64,000 bases of DNA from Candidatus Eremiobacteraceae bacterium (GCA_035710745.1 DASTCX010000025.1:124001-188000); one strand, 5' to 3'. Positions 16,548 through 25,446 are shown, counted from the first letter of the stretch. Numbers and translations are program-made. The notes: generated by a model not told the origin, from the letters alone.

Positions 16548-18086
16548 TCACACGGCTGCTGCCGCGACGTCCGTCCGGCGCGCTTTCTTGCGCGCGGATG
16601 CGTAATGCCTGATCGCGCGGCCGAGCCGCGCCATCGCTTCCCCGGCGAGATTCTCGGGCAGGGTCCCGAACGACAGGCGCAGCGTGTTGTTCGCCGGCAT
16701 CGTCGGATAGAACGGCGTTCCCGGCAGAAAGAGCACTCCCTCTTGCGCTGCGTATCCGAACAGCTCGAGCGACGACCAATCCCGCGGCAGTTCAACCCAA
16801 ACGTTGACGCCGCCGCGCGGCGCTATCGCTCTTGCCCCGTCCGGCAGGACGCCGGCGAGCGCCGTCATGAGCGCGTCGCGGCGTCGCCGGTAGAGAAAGC
16901 GCGTCGTGCGGAGATGCCGCGCCGACGCTTTCGACTCGATGAACCGGACGAGCGCGCGCTGTGCGACCGTCGTCGTGAACGTGTCGGCGCGCAGCTTTGC
17001 GGCGACGAGCTCCTGCATCGCGTGTCCGCGCGCGGCGATGTAGCCGATGCGCAAACTCGGGAACAGCAGCTTCGACAGGCTCTCGATGAGGACGACGCGC
17101 CCGTCGGTGTCGCTCGCGAGTAGCGGGGGCGGCGCTTCGCCCTCGTACGAAAGCAGCCACGACGTCTGGTCTTCGACGATCGTGAGCTTCGCCGCACGTG
17201 CGACGTCGAGCACCGCGCGATGACGCGAGCGCGCGAGGAACGAGCCGCTCGGGTTTTGCGACGCAGTGTTCAAGTACATGAGACGCGGCGAAAATCGTCG
17301 CACGGCCTGGGCGATCGAATCGGGCAGCGCACCGTCGGCGTCGCCGGCGAGGTTCACCCACGAAACGCGCTTCTGATCGAACACCTCGAGCGCCGAGAAA
17401 TACGTCGGGGCCTCCGCAGCGGCGAAGTCGCCGAGGTCGAGGAACGTCTCCGCGACGAGGCTGAGCGCTTGCTGCGCGCCGCTGACGACGAGGATATCGT
17501 CGGCGCTGACGTCGGCTCCGCGCGCGCGCAAGCGGGCGGCGAAGATCTCGCGCAGCGCCGGATCGCCGCGGTCGGCGCGATATTGGTGGATCTCGGGCGG
17601 ATCGTCGAGGAACGTTCGCGCGTAGCAGCGCGCGAAATCCGCGAGCGGATATGTCTCCGGCGCGGTGTGACCGTTCGAAAGCGCGATCGTCCCCGGTCGG
17701 AACGACGAGCGGAGCAGATGCATCGCGGCGACGCGGCGCGTCTGCGCGCTATAGCGCGACAGCGCGGAATCCCATTGATCGTCTTGGCGCGACGTCGCGG
17801 GCCGCGGTGCCTCGATCGTTTCGACGGCATCGGAATCGAAGGAGACGAACGTGCCGCGTCCGGTCCGCGACTCGACGAGGCCTTCGGCCGATAGCGCCTC
17901 GTAGGCTTGGCTCGCGGTGACGAGCGCCACCGCATGCCGCTTCGCGAGCTCCCGCAGCGGCGGCAAGCGGGTCCCGAGCGGGAGCGCCCCGTTGCGGATC
18001 TGCTGTGCGATGCCCTCGGCGAGCTGCTGATAGAGCGGACGCCTATCGCGGCTGTGGAACTGGATCTGGGTCAAGGTAGCCGGCAT
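16548..18086 (-). CDS. MocR-type (GntR-HTH + aminotransferase) transcriptional regulator
   Basis: 512 residues. The winged HTH of GntR type is at 16-81 (PLYQQLAEGIAQQIRNG, then LPPLRELAKRHAV and VESRTGRGTFV). A fold-type I aminotransferase domain follows from about 110, with the PLP lysine K339 in ESLSKLLFPSLRIGY and the D/Y surroundings TIVEDQTSWLL. MocR proteins bind PLP and an amine/amino acid and usually control neighbouring genes. Here P5C dehydrogenase lies downstream and an acetyltransferase is divergent. A paired inverted repeat just upstream (18091-18125) is the likely operator. Confidence 0.92.
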   Translation of the reverse strand: MPATLTQIQFHSRDRRPLYQQLAEGIAQQIRNGALPLGTRLPPLRELAKRHAVALVTASQAYEALSAEGLVESRTGRGTFVSFDSDAVETIEAPRPATSRQDDQWDSALSRYSAQTRRVAAMHLLRSSFRPGTIALSNGHTAPETYPLADFARCYARTFLDDPPEIHQYRADRGDPALREIFAARLRARGADVSADDILVVSGAQQALSLVAETFLDLGDFAAAEAPTYFSALEVFDQKRVSWVNLAGDADGALPDSIAQAVRRFSPRLMYLNTASQNPSGSFLARSRHRAVLDVARAAKLTIVEDQTSWLLSYEGEAPPPLLASDTDGRVVLIESLSKLLFPSLRIGYIAARGHAMQELVAAKLRADTFTTTVAQRALVRFIESKASARHLRTTRFLYRRRRDALMTALAGVLPDGARAIAPRGGVNVWVELPRDWSSLELFGYAAQEGVLFLPGTPFYPTMPANNTLRLSFGTLPENLAGEAMARLGRAIRHYASARKKARRTDVAAAAV

Positions 18087-18090
18087 TGAT

Positions 18091-18125
18091 ATGCTTGTCC
18101 TTACTCAATAGATAGGTACAAGCAT
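18091..18125. promoter_or_regulatory. Candidate MocR operator: ATGCTTGT ... ACAAGCAT
   Basis: Two 8-base arms, ATGCTTGT at 18091-18098 and ACAAGCAT at 18118-18125, form a perfect interrupted inverted repeat with a 19 bp spacer. They begin 5 bp upstream of the mocR start and lie in the 60 bp divergent gap to the acetyltransferase. Spaced half-sites of this sort are usual for MocR regulators, so autoregulation is likely. Binding is inferred only. Confidence 0.5.
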
Positions 18126-18146
18126 GCCGCCTTAGAACCCTTCCGC

Positions 18147-18608
18147 ATGAGCACGATCGTGACACGCGAGGCCCAGCCCGGCGACCTTGCGCTCGCGGCC
18201 CAGCACTATCTCGACATGCGACGCGAGCTCGGCTGGCCGGACGGCGAGCTCGATCCGCAGTTCGTCTCGCTTTTCACAGCGACGTATTCGGAAAGCGCGG
18301 CGACCGGCGATAGCCGCTATCTCGTCGCCGTCGAGGATTCGAGGATCATCGGCTCGGCCGTCGCGATGCGGCGGCGCACGATGTCCGAGCGCTATCTCAA
18401 GTCGGTGCCGTCCGGCTATATCGCGAACGTGTACGTCGACCCGTCGTACCGTCACCGAGGCGCCGCGCGAGCACTGACGGCTGCCGCGATCGACTGGCTC
18501 GCCTCCATCGGATGCAAAGTCGTGCGCCTGCAAGCGTCGCAGTTCGGACGGCCGCTCTACGAGTCGATGGGTTTCGTGATGACGGGCGAGATGGAGCTGC
18601 GGATCTAG
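18147..18608 (+). CDS. GNAT family N-acetyltransferase
   Basis: 153 residues. The acetyl-CoA pyrophosphate loop is in YIANVYVDPSYRHRGAARAL (pattern V-x-P-x-[YH]-R-x-R-G-x-[AG]), followed by the usual C-terminal CKVVRLQASQFGRPLYESMGF block. It transfers an acetyl group from CoA to an amine; the substrate is unknown. It is divergent from mocR, with 60 bp between start codons, and could share that operator. Confidence 0.88.
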   Translation: MSTIVTREAQPGDLALAAQHYLDMRRELGWPDGELDPQFVSLFTATYSESAATGDSRYLVAVEDSRIIGSAVAMRRRTMSERYLKSVPSGYIANVYVDPSYRHRGAARALTAAAIDWLASIGCKVVRLQASQFGRPLYESMGFVMTGEMELRI

Positions 18609-18615
18609 GGCCGGC

Positions 18616-18822
18616 TTAGCGAACGGTCTGAGGCGGGTTATCGGGACCGGGCATCGGTTCAGCGTGCGGCATCGGAACGGTGAACCTGCGTCGTCGCATA
18701 TCGGCCGAACCCGGCTTTGACATCTCCCAACCGGGTTGGCGGACAGGCATATCCTTATCGAGTACGCGGCCGATGTGGCGCAAGTCGAGCACCGGCTCGG
18801 GTTTTTGGTTTTCGTCCGGCAT
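18616..18822 (-). CDS. Small hypothetical protein, 68 aa
   Basis: A short frame from ATG 18820-18822: MPDENQKPEPVLDLRHIGRV ... ADMRRRRFTVPMPHAEPMPG. It is proline- and charge-rich, lacks hydrophobic segments, and is probably disordered. It fills the otherwise empty gap between the acetyltransferase and aquaporin genes. No clear ribosome site and no family recognised; it could be a chance frame. Confidence 0.4.
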   Translation of the reverse strand: MPDENQKPEPVLDLRHIGRVLDKDMPVRQPGWEMSKPGSADMRRRRFTVPMPHAEPMPGPDNPPQTVR

Positions 18823-18942
18823 GGCTCGCGCGTCTACTGCGCGAGCCACGCCACGCCCTGCACCGCAGGTCGCTCCTCGGCGTTGCGACAAGTCCCGTTC
18901 CGATTGCGCTGTGCTCTTCCAGCTCTTCCATAGGAGGAACGG

Positions 18943-19590
18943 ATGAAGAAGTATTTGGCCGAGCTCGTCGGCACGTTCGTGCTGATCTTCTGCGGCGTCG
19001 GCGCCGCCGCGATCAGCGGCGACAAGATCGGCATCGTCGGCATCTCTCTCACCTTCGGTCTCACGCTGGTCGCGATGGCGTACGCGATCGGTCCGATCTC
19101 CGGCTGCCACATCAATCCGGCGGTGACGATCGGTCTGGCGGTCGCCGGCCGCATGAGTTGGGCGGACGTCCCCGGCTACGTCATCGCCCAGATCGTCGGC
19201 GGCATCGCGGGCGCTGGAGCGCTCCTCCCGATCGTGTCCGGCGGAATCGCCGCGACCGCCAACTCGATCCAAGGCGACTATACCGTGCTCGGCGGCTTCC
19301 TGACCGAAGCTTTGCTGACGATGGTGCTCGTGCTGACCGTCATCGGCTCGACGTCGAAGAACGCTCCTGCCGGGCTCGCCGGCATCCCGATCGGCCTTGC
19401 GCTTGCGGTGACGAACCTCGTCGCGATCCCGGTGACGAACGCGTCGATCAACCCGGCACGCAGCATCGGCCCGGCGCTATATTCAGGCGGCGGCGACCCC
19501 GTCAACCAGTTGTGGCTGTTCATCGTCGCGCCGATCGTCGGCGGTATCGTCGCGGCGCTCGTCTACATGGTGATCCGCGACAAGGAGTGA
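18943..19590 (+). CDS. Aquaporin / MIP family channel
   Basis: 215 residues with six membrane helices and two NPA boxes: GCHINPAVTIG (N58) and NASINPARSIG (N170). A clear AGGAGG-type site precedes ATG 18943. Compared with E. coli AqpZ by spacing from the NPA boxes, the selectivity-filter positions are F38, N158, A167 and R173 instead of F, H, T, R. The His and Thr typical of a strict water channel are therefore absent, and a wider or different solute range is possible. It is followed by the moeB-type gene after 32 bp. Confidence 0.9.
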   Translation: MKKYLAELVGTFVLIFCGVGAAAISGDKIGIVGISLTFGLTLVAMAYAIGPISGCHINPAVTIGLAVAGRMSWADVPGYVIAQIVGGIAGAGALLPIVSGGIAATANSIQGDYTVLGGFLTEALLTMVLVLTVIGSTSKNAPAGLAGIPIGLALAVTNLVAIPVTNASINPARSIGPALYSGGGDPVNQLWLFIVAPIVGGIVAALVYMVIRDKE

Positions 19591-19622
19591 AGGCGGGCTG
19601 CGGCCGTCGAAACCTCACGGCC

Positions 19623-20807
19623 GTGGCGACTCACCTGACGACCGGCCTCACGCGCGAGGAACGCAAGCGGTACTCGCGCCATCTGACGCTGCCTCAAGTC
19701 GGCGTCGAAGGCCAAGAAAAGCTCAAGCAGGCGCGCGTCCTCATCGTCGGCGCGGGCGGATTGGGCGCGCCCGTCGGGCTCTATCTCGCGGCGGCGGGCA
19801 TCGGCACGCTCGGCATCGTCGACTTCGACGTCGTCGAGGAATCAAATCTTCAGCGCCAGGTCATCCATTCCACGAGCGGCGTCGGAAGCTCGAAGGCCGA
19901 CTCGGCCGCACGCCGGATCGCCGAACTCAACCCGTTCGTGCGCACCGTCATCCACGATCATCGGCTGACGAGCGCGAACGCGATGGATATCATGCGCGGC
20001 TACGACGTCATCGTCGACGGCACTGATAATTTCCCGACGCGTTATCTGACGAACGATGCTTGCGTGCTGCTCGGCAAGCCGCTCGTCTATGGTTCGGTCT
20101 ACAGATTCGAAGGCCAAGCGTCGCTTTTCGACGCGAAGAGCGGCCCGTGCTATCGCTGCCTCTTCCCCGAGCCGCCGCCGCCGGGGTCGGTCCCATCATG
20201 CGAGGAGGGCGGCGTCTTCGGCGTGCTGCCCGGTCTCATCGGCATGATACAAACGACGGAGACGATAAAGCGCATCACCGGCATCGGCGAATCGCTCGCC
20301 GGTCGCCTGCTCGTCTTCGATGCGCTCGAGATGCGCTTCCGCGAACTGCGTCTGCGCAAGGACCCGCATTGTCCGGTGTGCGGAGCGCATCCGACCGTCA
20401 CCGGGCTCATCGACTACGAAGCGTTTTGCGGCGTCGGCGCCAACGCTGCCGGCGCGGAAAGGGCGAACGGCACGAGCGTGAGTGGATCAGATAGCGAGAT
20501 CACCCCGAAGGAGCTCAAGGCGAAACTCGACCTCAACGATCGCTTCGAGCTCGTCGACGTGCGCGAGGACTACGAGATCGATATCGCAGCGCTGCCGTAC
20601 ACGAAGTGGATACCCATTCGCGAGCTGGGCGATCGCATCGGCGAGCTCGACAAAAGCGCCGAGACGATCGTCTATTGTAGATCGGGTTCCCGGAGCGCGC
20701 ATGCGGTCGAGTTCATGCGCCAAAACGGATTCACGAACGCGCGCAATCTTACCGGCGGAATCCTTCGTTGGTCCGACGATGTCGATCCGAAGGTGGAGAA
20801 ATACTAG
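19623..20807 (+). CDS. MoeB/ThiF-type adenylyltransferase fused to rhodanese (MoeZ-like)
   Basis: 394 residues from GTG 19623; a much longer open frame upstream is a shadow of the aquaporin gene. The E1-like domain has GAGGLGAP (43-50) for ATP, paired zinc cysteines C176/C179 and C250/C253, and the candidate thioester Cys C193 in SCEEGGVFGVLPG. A C-terminal rhodanese domain (about 292-394) has the persulfide loop YCRSGSRSAH with C352. Such fusions activate ubiquitin-like sulfur carriers (MoaD, ThiS, CysO) and deliver sulfur for molybdopterin, thiamine or cysteine synthesis. Confidence 0.92.
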   Translation: MATHLTTGLTREERKRYSRHLTLPQVGVEGQEKLKQARVLIVGAGGLGAPVGLYLAAAGIGTLGIVDFDVVEESNLQRQVIHSTSGVGSSKADSAARRIAELNPFVRTVIHDHRLTSANAMDIMRGYDVIVDGTDNFPTRYLTNDACVLLGKPLVYGSVYRFEGQASLFDAKSGPCYRCLFPEPPPPGSVPSCEEGGVFGVLPGLIGMIQTTETIKRITGIGESLAGRLLVFDALEMRFRELRLRKDPHCPVCGAHPTVTGLIDYEAFCGVGANAAGAERANGTSVSGSDSEITPKELKAKLDLNDRFELVDVREDYEIDIAALPYTKWIPIRELGDRIGELDKSAETIVYCRSGSRSAHAVEFMRQNGFTNARNLTGGILRWSDDVDPKVEKY

Positions 20808-20810
20808 ACC

Positions 20811-21563
20811 TTAGCCGGACGTCCAGCCGCCGTCGAGCGTGAAGACGGCGCCCGTCGCGAACGAGGCGCTGTCGGAGACCAAGAATACCGCCATATCCGC
20901 CACTTCGTCCGCCGACGCGATGCGCGCTTGCGGCGTGCGCGACTCGATCCAATTTGAGAGCGAGTCGCTTTGACGGACGCCGGTCGTCATGTCGGTCTCG
21001 ACCCAGCCGGGCGAGAGCACGTTGACCCGGACGTTGTGGCGAGCCCAATCGAGGGCAAGCGACTTTGCGAGGCCGATGAGCCCGGCTTTCGACGCCGAGT
21101 ACGCGGTGAGGCGACCGGCGCCCGCAGTCCCCGCGATCGAGCCGATGAGCACGATCGATGCGGCCCGCTGAGCCGCGATCGCGCGGCGCGCGAACGCCTG
21201 TGAGGCGACAAACGCGCCGGTGAGGTTGACGCGAAGGATCGATTCCCAAGCGCCGATGTCGAGCTTCTCGCCCGACGTGAACGTCGGGCTTATCCCGGCG
21301 CTGTAGACGAGCGCGTCCGCCGCTCCGCGATCGTGGAAGAACCGCTCGACGACGCCGTCGATCGCGTCGTGGTCGCCGACGTCGAGCGCGTAACCCGCGG
21401 CCTTGGGACCGATCTTGTTCGCGACGTCGAGCGCGGTCGTCGCGTCCCTACCCGTGATGCCGGCGAATGCGCCGCCTTCGACAAGGCGTTTCGCGATCGC
21501 GAGCCCGATACCGCGAGTGCCGCCGATGACGAGCACCGACCTGTCCTTGACGTCGCCGATCAT
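20811..21563 (-). CDS. Short-chain dehydrogenase/reductase (SDR)
   Basis: 250 residues, classical SDR. Cofactor loop GGTRGIG (residues 14-20), NAG-equivalent SAGIS, catalytic Ser in GSIAG and Y-x3-K as YSASK, plus the usual C-terminal FTLDGG. NAD(P)H-dependent oxidation/reduction of an unknown substrate. The ATG overlaps the stop of the beta-propeller lipoprotein gene, making it the last gene of the lut operon. A role in hydroxy-acid metabolism beside LutABC is plausible but unproven. Confidence 0.9.
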   Translation of the reverse strand: MIGDVKDRSVLVIGGTRGIGLAIAKRLVEGGAFAGITGRDATTALDVANKIGPKAAGYALDVGDHDAIDGVVERFFHDRGAADALVYSAGISPTFTSGEKLDIGAWESILRVNLTGAFVASQAFARRAIAAQRAASIVLIGSIAGTAGAGRLTAYSASKAGLIGLAKSLALDWARHNVRVNVLSPGWVETDMTTGVRQSDSLSNWIESRTPQARIASADEVADMAVFLVSDSASFATGAVFTLDGGWTSG

Positions 21564-22600
21564 TTGCTTCGTTCTTTCTCGAGATAGCCCACGGCGCCGG
21601 TTCCTGCGTACGCGAACGTCGGACCTTTGCGAACCGCGAACCAGAGCTCGCCGCTCGGGCCTAAGGCGATCGCCGACGGCAGCGAGTCTTGCGTCGCCAC
21701 GTTGATCAGGGTCGGATGTCGATCGCTCCAGCCCGGCTGAAAGCCCACGTCGCCGTTCGAATCGATGAACCAGATCGCTCTATTCGTCCCCGTCGTCAGC
21801 GCGACCGGCGCTCGAGCGGTCGTGTCCTTGAAGATGTGCTTGACTGTGTCGAAGAGGACGAGTCGGTGCGACGCGAGCTCGACGACACCCACGTCCTCGC
21901 CGGTGAGGTCGGCGGCGATCGGACCCGGTTTGCTCTTGGGTACGGGCAGCACGTATTCCGTGATTTGATCGGTCGCCGGATCGATACACCCGATCCGATC
22001 GCCGTCGGTCTCCGTGAACCAGAGCTTTCGGTCGCGCCCGACGACGATGTCCGTCGGACCGCCTCCGACGTGCGGGAGAGGATACTCCACGATCTTGCCG
22101 GACTTCGTTATCCGGCCGATCGCGTTGGCATCGCGCTCGGCGAACCACATCGCACCGTCGGGGCCGGCGACTATACCCATGGGCAGTGCATCCCACGATG
22201 CGATCGGATACTCCGACCAGACCCCTTTCGTCGTGATGCGGCCGATCATGTCTGGGCCGGAATCGACGGGAAGATGGGGATTGACCTGTGTGAACCAGAG
22301 GGCGCCATCCGGGCCCGACGCTATCCGCTCACCTTCCGCGTCGATATTCTCCGGATTCTGATACATCTCGATGTTGCCGCCGGAGTCGACAGCGCCGATC
22401 GCCTTCGCGAGCGGTAATGTGAACCACATGCGACCGTCGGACCCCAGCGTGAGGTTGTTGACGGCGCTGATCTGCGTGAGCGCGAAGACCCTCGGCGATG
22501 TCACGTACCCGTCGCTCACCGCGGACGAATTGACGCAACCGGCCGCCGCAAGCGATGATAATATAATGATAACGCAGATCTGATTCGAGCCCGATCTCAT
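21560..22600 (-). CDS. Beta-propeller lipoprotein, virginiamycin B lyase (Vgb)-like
   Basis: 346 residues from ATG 22598-22600. Lipoprotein signal ending LSSLAAAGC. The mature part is a series of about seven blades with the repeated Vgb/SMP-30-type motif G.DG..WFT (SDGRMWFT, PDGALWFT, PDGAMWFA, RDRKLWFT, NRAIWF, SGELWFA), each followed by IG.I...G. The lyase active-site residues cannot be verified by eye, so this is a structural match only. Outer-leaflet location, fused by 4 bp overlaps into the lutC-lut operon. Confidence 0.82.
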   Translation of the reverse strand: MRSGSNQICVIIILSSLAAAGCVNSSAVSDGYVTSPRVFALTQISAVNNLTLGSDGRMWFTLPLAKAIGAVDSGGNIEMYQNPENIDAEGERIASGPDGALWFTQVNPHLPVDSGPDMIGRITTKGVWSEYPIASWDALPMGIVAGPDGAMWFAERDANAIGRITKSGKIVEYPLPHVGGGPTDIVVGRDRKLWFTETDGDRIGCIDPATDQITEYVLPVPKSKPGPIAADLTGEDVGVVELASHRLVLFDTVKHIFKDTTARAPVALTTGTNRAIWFIDSNGDVGFQPGWSDRHPTLINVATQDSLPSAIALGPSGELWFAVRKGPTFAYAGTGAVGYLEKERSK

Positions 22601-23223
22601 CGCGCGCCCCCCTCGAGCAACATGATGCCGCTGACGATGACGATAAGAGTCTTTGGCCCGTGAGCGCCGAGGACGAGGACTTTCTCGATGTCCGCGGTGC
22701 GCGCGGGTCCGGTGATCAAAACGGCTTCGCCTCTGTCGCCCCGACGAGCGGCGGCGTGAAGCGCGGCGAGCGACGCGCTCGACATCGTCGGGAATAGGGC
22801 GCCCGAGTCCGCGACGACGATGCACGTCCGCGGCAGATACGGAGCGAGCCGGCGTTCCGCCGTGCGCTCGATGACGAGAACGGTTCCGGTGTCAGCGATG
22901 AGCGCTTCTGCGCGCAACACCGCGTAGTCGGCCCTCTTCATATCGCTTTCCAACGGGCCGAGACCTCGCGATCGGACGATGCGCTCGATCTCCGCGTCGA
23001 CTCCGCTCGCATCGGGAACGAATACCGTCTCGCCCGAGACGAGCGCAAGCTCCTCGCGAAACCGCGTCGCGAGCGAGGCCGCGTCGCGTGGGATTTCTTC
23101 GTCGGTCGTCGGCGCGCCGACCGCCGCCGGCAACGAAGCGGCCTTGGGTGGCTCGTCCTCTTTTCGCCCGAGCGCCTTGGCTACGCGAGCGAGAAAGCGC
23201 GCTCGACCGGAATCGTCCGTCAT
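22597..23223 (-). CDS. lutC: Lactate utilisation protein LutC (LUD domain)
   Basis: 208 residues from ATG 23221-23223. LutC/YkgG pattern: an N-terminal helix RARFLARVAKALGRKEDEPP, then AADYAVL-like RADYAVLRAEALIADTGTVL, LAPYLPRTCIVV and the C-terminal ITGPARTADIEKVLVLGAHGP. LutC is the subunit of the LutABC iron-sulfur L-lactate oxidation complex that lacks Fe-S cysteines. It overlaps lutB upstream (ATGA) and the Vgb-like gene downstream. Confidence 0.88.
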   Translation of the reverse strand: MTDDSGRARFLARVAKALGRKEDEPPKAASLPAAVGAPTTDEEIPRDAASLATRFREELALVSGETVFVPDASGVDAEIERIVRSRGLGPLESDMKRADYAVLRAEALIADTGTVLVIERTAERRLAPYLPRTCIVVADSGALFPTMSSASLAALHAAARRGDRGEAVLITGPARTADIEKVLVLGAHGPKTLIVIVSGIMLLEGGAR

Positions 23224-24587
23224 CGCTCGCGCCACCAATCTTTGAACGTCATCGACGCGACCTTCGGCATCGATCGTTCCTTCGACCACGCGCGCGCCGC
23301 GGGCGAGATCCACGGCAGCATCGATGAGACCGCACCCCCGACTCGCGCCGCCAAGACCGCGAATGAATAGCCTCGCGACGACGACATCGCCCGCGCCCAT
23401 GACGACACGGCGGCGTTCTCGAGCGGCGAGGACGCTGCGCCCTCATCCACCGATCGCGAACGCTCGTGGACGAGCAGATGTGGAAGGTCGATCTTCACCG
23501 GGCACTCGGCGGCGCATGCGCCGCACAACGTCGATGCGAACGGAAGTTCGCCGGCATCTTCGACGCCGACCATCGACGGCGTGATGACCGAGCCTATCGG
23601 ACCGGGGTAGACCCAGCCGTACGCACCGCCGCCGACGCGCCGGTAGATCGGACAGACGTTGAGGCACGCGCCGCAGCGGATGCAGTAGAGCGACTCGCGC
23701 GCCACCGGATCGGCGAGCAGATCCGTGCGGCCGGCATCGACGAAGATGCAATACATCGCGCGCCCATCCACCGGTCCGAGAAAGTGGTGGACGTACGTCG
23801 ACATCTTCTGACCGGTGCCTGAGCGCGCGAGCAGTTGGAGAAAGACGATGAGGTCGTCGAGCGTCGGGATGACCTTCTCGATGCCCATGACGACGATCTG
23901 CACCGGCGGCGCTTGCGCCGACAGGCCGCCGTTGCCTTCGTTCTCGACGACGACGACGGTGCCCGTCTCCGCGATGCCGAAGTTCGCGCCGGTCATGCCG
24001 ACGCCGGCGTCGAGGTAGCGCTGCCGCAGCCGAAGTCGGGCGATCTCGCTCAGCGCCTCCGGGTCGTCGGTATAATCGACCTTCAGCTTGCGTTCGAAGA
24101 GCGAGCCGACGTCCTGTCGCGACATGTGGATCGCCGGGGCGATGATGTGCGACGGACGCTCGCCCGCGAGCTGCACGATGTACTCGCCGAGGTCCGTCTC
24201 GACCGGATCGATCCCGGCGGCGGTCAAACGCGCGTTGAGCTCGAGCTCCTCGGACACCATCGATTTACCTTTGACGACGCTGCGCGCGCCGTGCGCCCGG
24301 CATATGTCGAGGAAGCGCGACGCGGCCTCGTCGGCGGTCTGGGTCCACAAGACGCGCCCGCCGCGCGCGATGAACTCGCGTTCGAACCGGACGAGCAGCT
24401 CGTCGAGGTGCTCGATCGAGTACGCTTTGATCTCGTGGGCGCGCTCGCGCAGTTCGTCCCAAGCGATCAGCGTCTGCGCGGCATGTTTGTGCTCGACCGC
24501 GCGGCGCATCGATGAATCGAGAATAGGAGGAGCGCTCGGGCTGTGCAGGTCGTCGTGCACCTGCCTGCGATCGAAGTGGATCGTCAT
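23220..24587 (-). CDS. lutB: Lactate utilisation iron-sulfur protein LutB
   Basis: 455 residues. The LUD domain occupies about 60-290 (SVVKGKSMVSEELELN, GVGMTGANFGIAETGTVVV), followed by two [4Fe-4S] motifs: CIRCGACLNVCP with C302, C305, C308, C312, and CGACAAECPVKI with C355, C358, C362. Together with LutA and LutC it oxidises L-lactate to pyruvate. It starts 13 bp after the lutA stop. Cytoplasmic, no membrane segments. Confidence 0.92.
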   Translation of the reverse strand: MTIHFDRRQVHDDLHSPSAPPILDSSMRRAVEHKHAAQTLIAWDELRERAHEIKAYSIEHLDELLVRFEREFIARGGRVLWTQTADEAASRFLDICRAHGARSVVKGKSMVSEELELNARLTAAGIDPVETDLGEYIVQLAGERPSHIIAPAIHMSRQDVGSLFERKLKVDYTDDPEALSEIARLRLRQRYLDAGVGMTGANFGIAETGTVVVVENEGNGGLSAQAPPVQIVVMGIEKVIPTLDDLIVFLQLLARSGTGQKMSTYVHHFLGPVDGRAMYCIFVDAGRTDLLADPVARESLYCIRCGACLNVCPIYRRVGGGAYGWVYPGPIGSVITPSMVGVEDAGELPFASTLCGACAAECPVKIDLPHLLVHERSRSVDEGAASSPLENAAVSSWARAMSSSRGYSFAVLAARVGGAVSSMLPWISPAARAWSKERSMPKVASMTFKDWWRER

Positions 24588-24600
24588 CCGCTCACCGCGT

Positions 24601-25347
24601 TCATCGGCTCGCGAGCACTTCGGCGAGGTGCAAGGTCTTGAGGTTCGACCCGCGATGCTCGAGCATGCCGCCGACGTGCATGAGGCAGCTCGAGTCGCCC
24701 GAGACGAGATATTCCGCGCCGGTCGCCGTCGCGTTCGCGCATTTCGCCGAACCCATCGACGTCGAAAGCGCTTCGAACTTGACGCTGAACAGACCGCCGA
24801 AGCCGCAGCACTCCTCGATGGCAGGCAGCTCGCGGTAGTCGATGTCGCCGACCGCTTGCAACAGACGTCGAGCCGCCGCGGTGCAGCCGAGCTCGCGCCG
24901 GCCGTGACATCCGTCGAGCATGGTCACGGAATGCGGAAAACGGGCTCCGACGTCGACCGTGCCAAGCACGTCGACCAAGAACGTCGCGAGGTCGAAAACG
25001 CGAGTGCCGACCGCCGCCGCCTTGCCGCCAGGGTCCAGCGTCGAATAGAAACGTTTCGTCATCGCGCCGCACGATCCGGACGGCACGACGATCCATTTGT
25101 ACTCTTCGAAGATGTCGCCGAAACGCGCGGCGAGCTCGAGCGCTTCCTTGCGATGGCCACCGTTGAGCGCCGGCTGGCCGCAGCATGTCTGTTCCGCCGG
25201 ATAGTCGAGGTTGACGCCGAGACGCTCGAAGATGGAGACGACCGCCTTGCCGACGGACGGGAACAAGACGTCGATGAAGCACGGGATGAATAGCGCGACC
25301 GTATCACCCGGTGCGTACGCGTCGCTCGCCGTGCCGGCGCGGCTCAT
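24601..25347 (-). CDS. lutA: Lactate utilisation protein LutA (CCG-domain oxidoreductase subunit)
   Basis: 248 residues from ATG 25345-25347. Two CCG (heterodisulfide-reductase-type) cysteine domains: EQTCCGQPALNGG near residue 55 and EECCGFGGLFSVKF near 180, each with a partner cysteine (IPCFIDVLFP; GDSSCLMHVGG). It is the first gene of a five-gene minus-strand operon lutA-lutB-lutC-Vgb-like-SDR. It is divergent from the S9 peptidase with a 99 bp gap. Confidence 0.92.
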   Translation of the reverse strand: MSRAGTASDAYAPGDTVALFIPCFIDVLFPSVGKAVVSIFERLGVNLDYPAEQTCCGQPALNGGHRKEALELAARFGDIFEEYKWIVVPSGSCGAMTKRFYSTLDPGGKAAAVGTRVFDLATFLVDVLGTVDVGARFPHSVTMLDGCHGRRELGCTAAARRLLQAVGDIDYRELPAIEECCGFGGLFSVKFEALSTSMGSAKCANATATGAEYLVSGDSSCLMHVGGMLEHRGSNLKTLHLAEVLASR

Positions 25348-25446
25348 GAGCGCGTGTTCGCTGGCCCGGCGCACAGGTCCGCCCCGCACCGCGGAGAAGC
25401 GAAGCCGCCGTCATCGAATCGTCGCGACGAAAGGAATCCAAAATCC

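Noticed and set aside
18717-19622. Open frame extending the MoeB/rhodanese protein upstream by about 300 residues
   Set aside because: The extension is arginine-rich and lies out of frame over the aquaporin gene, which has clear NPA boxes and helices. MoeB similarity begins at GTG 19623.
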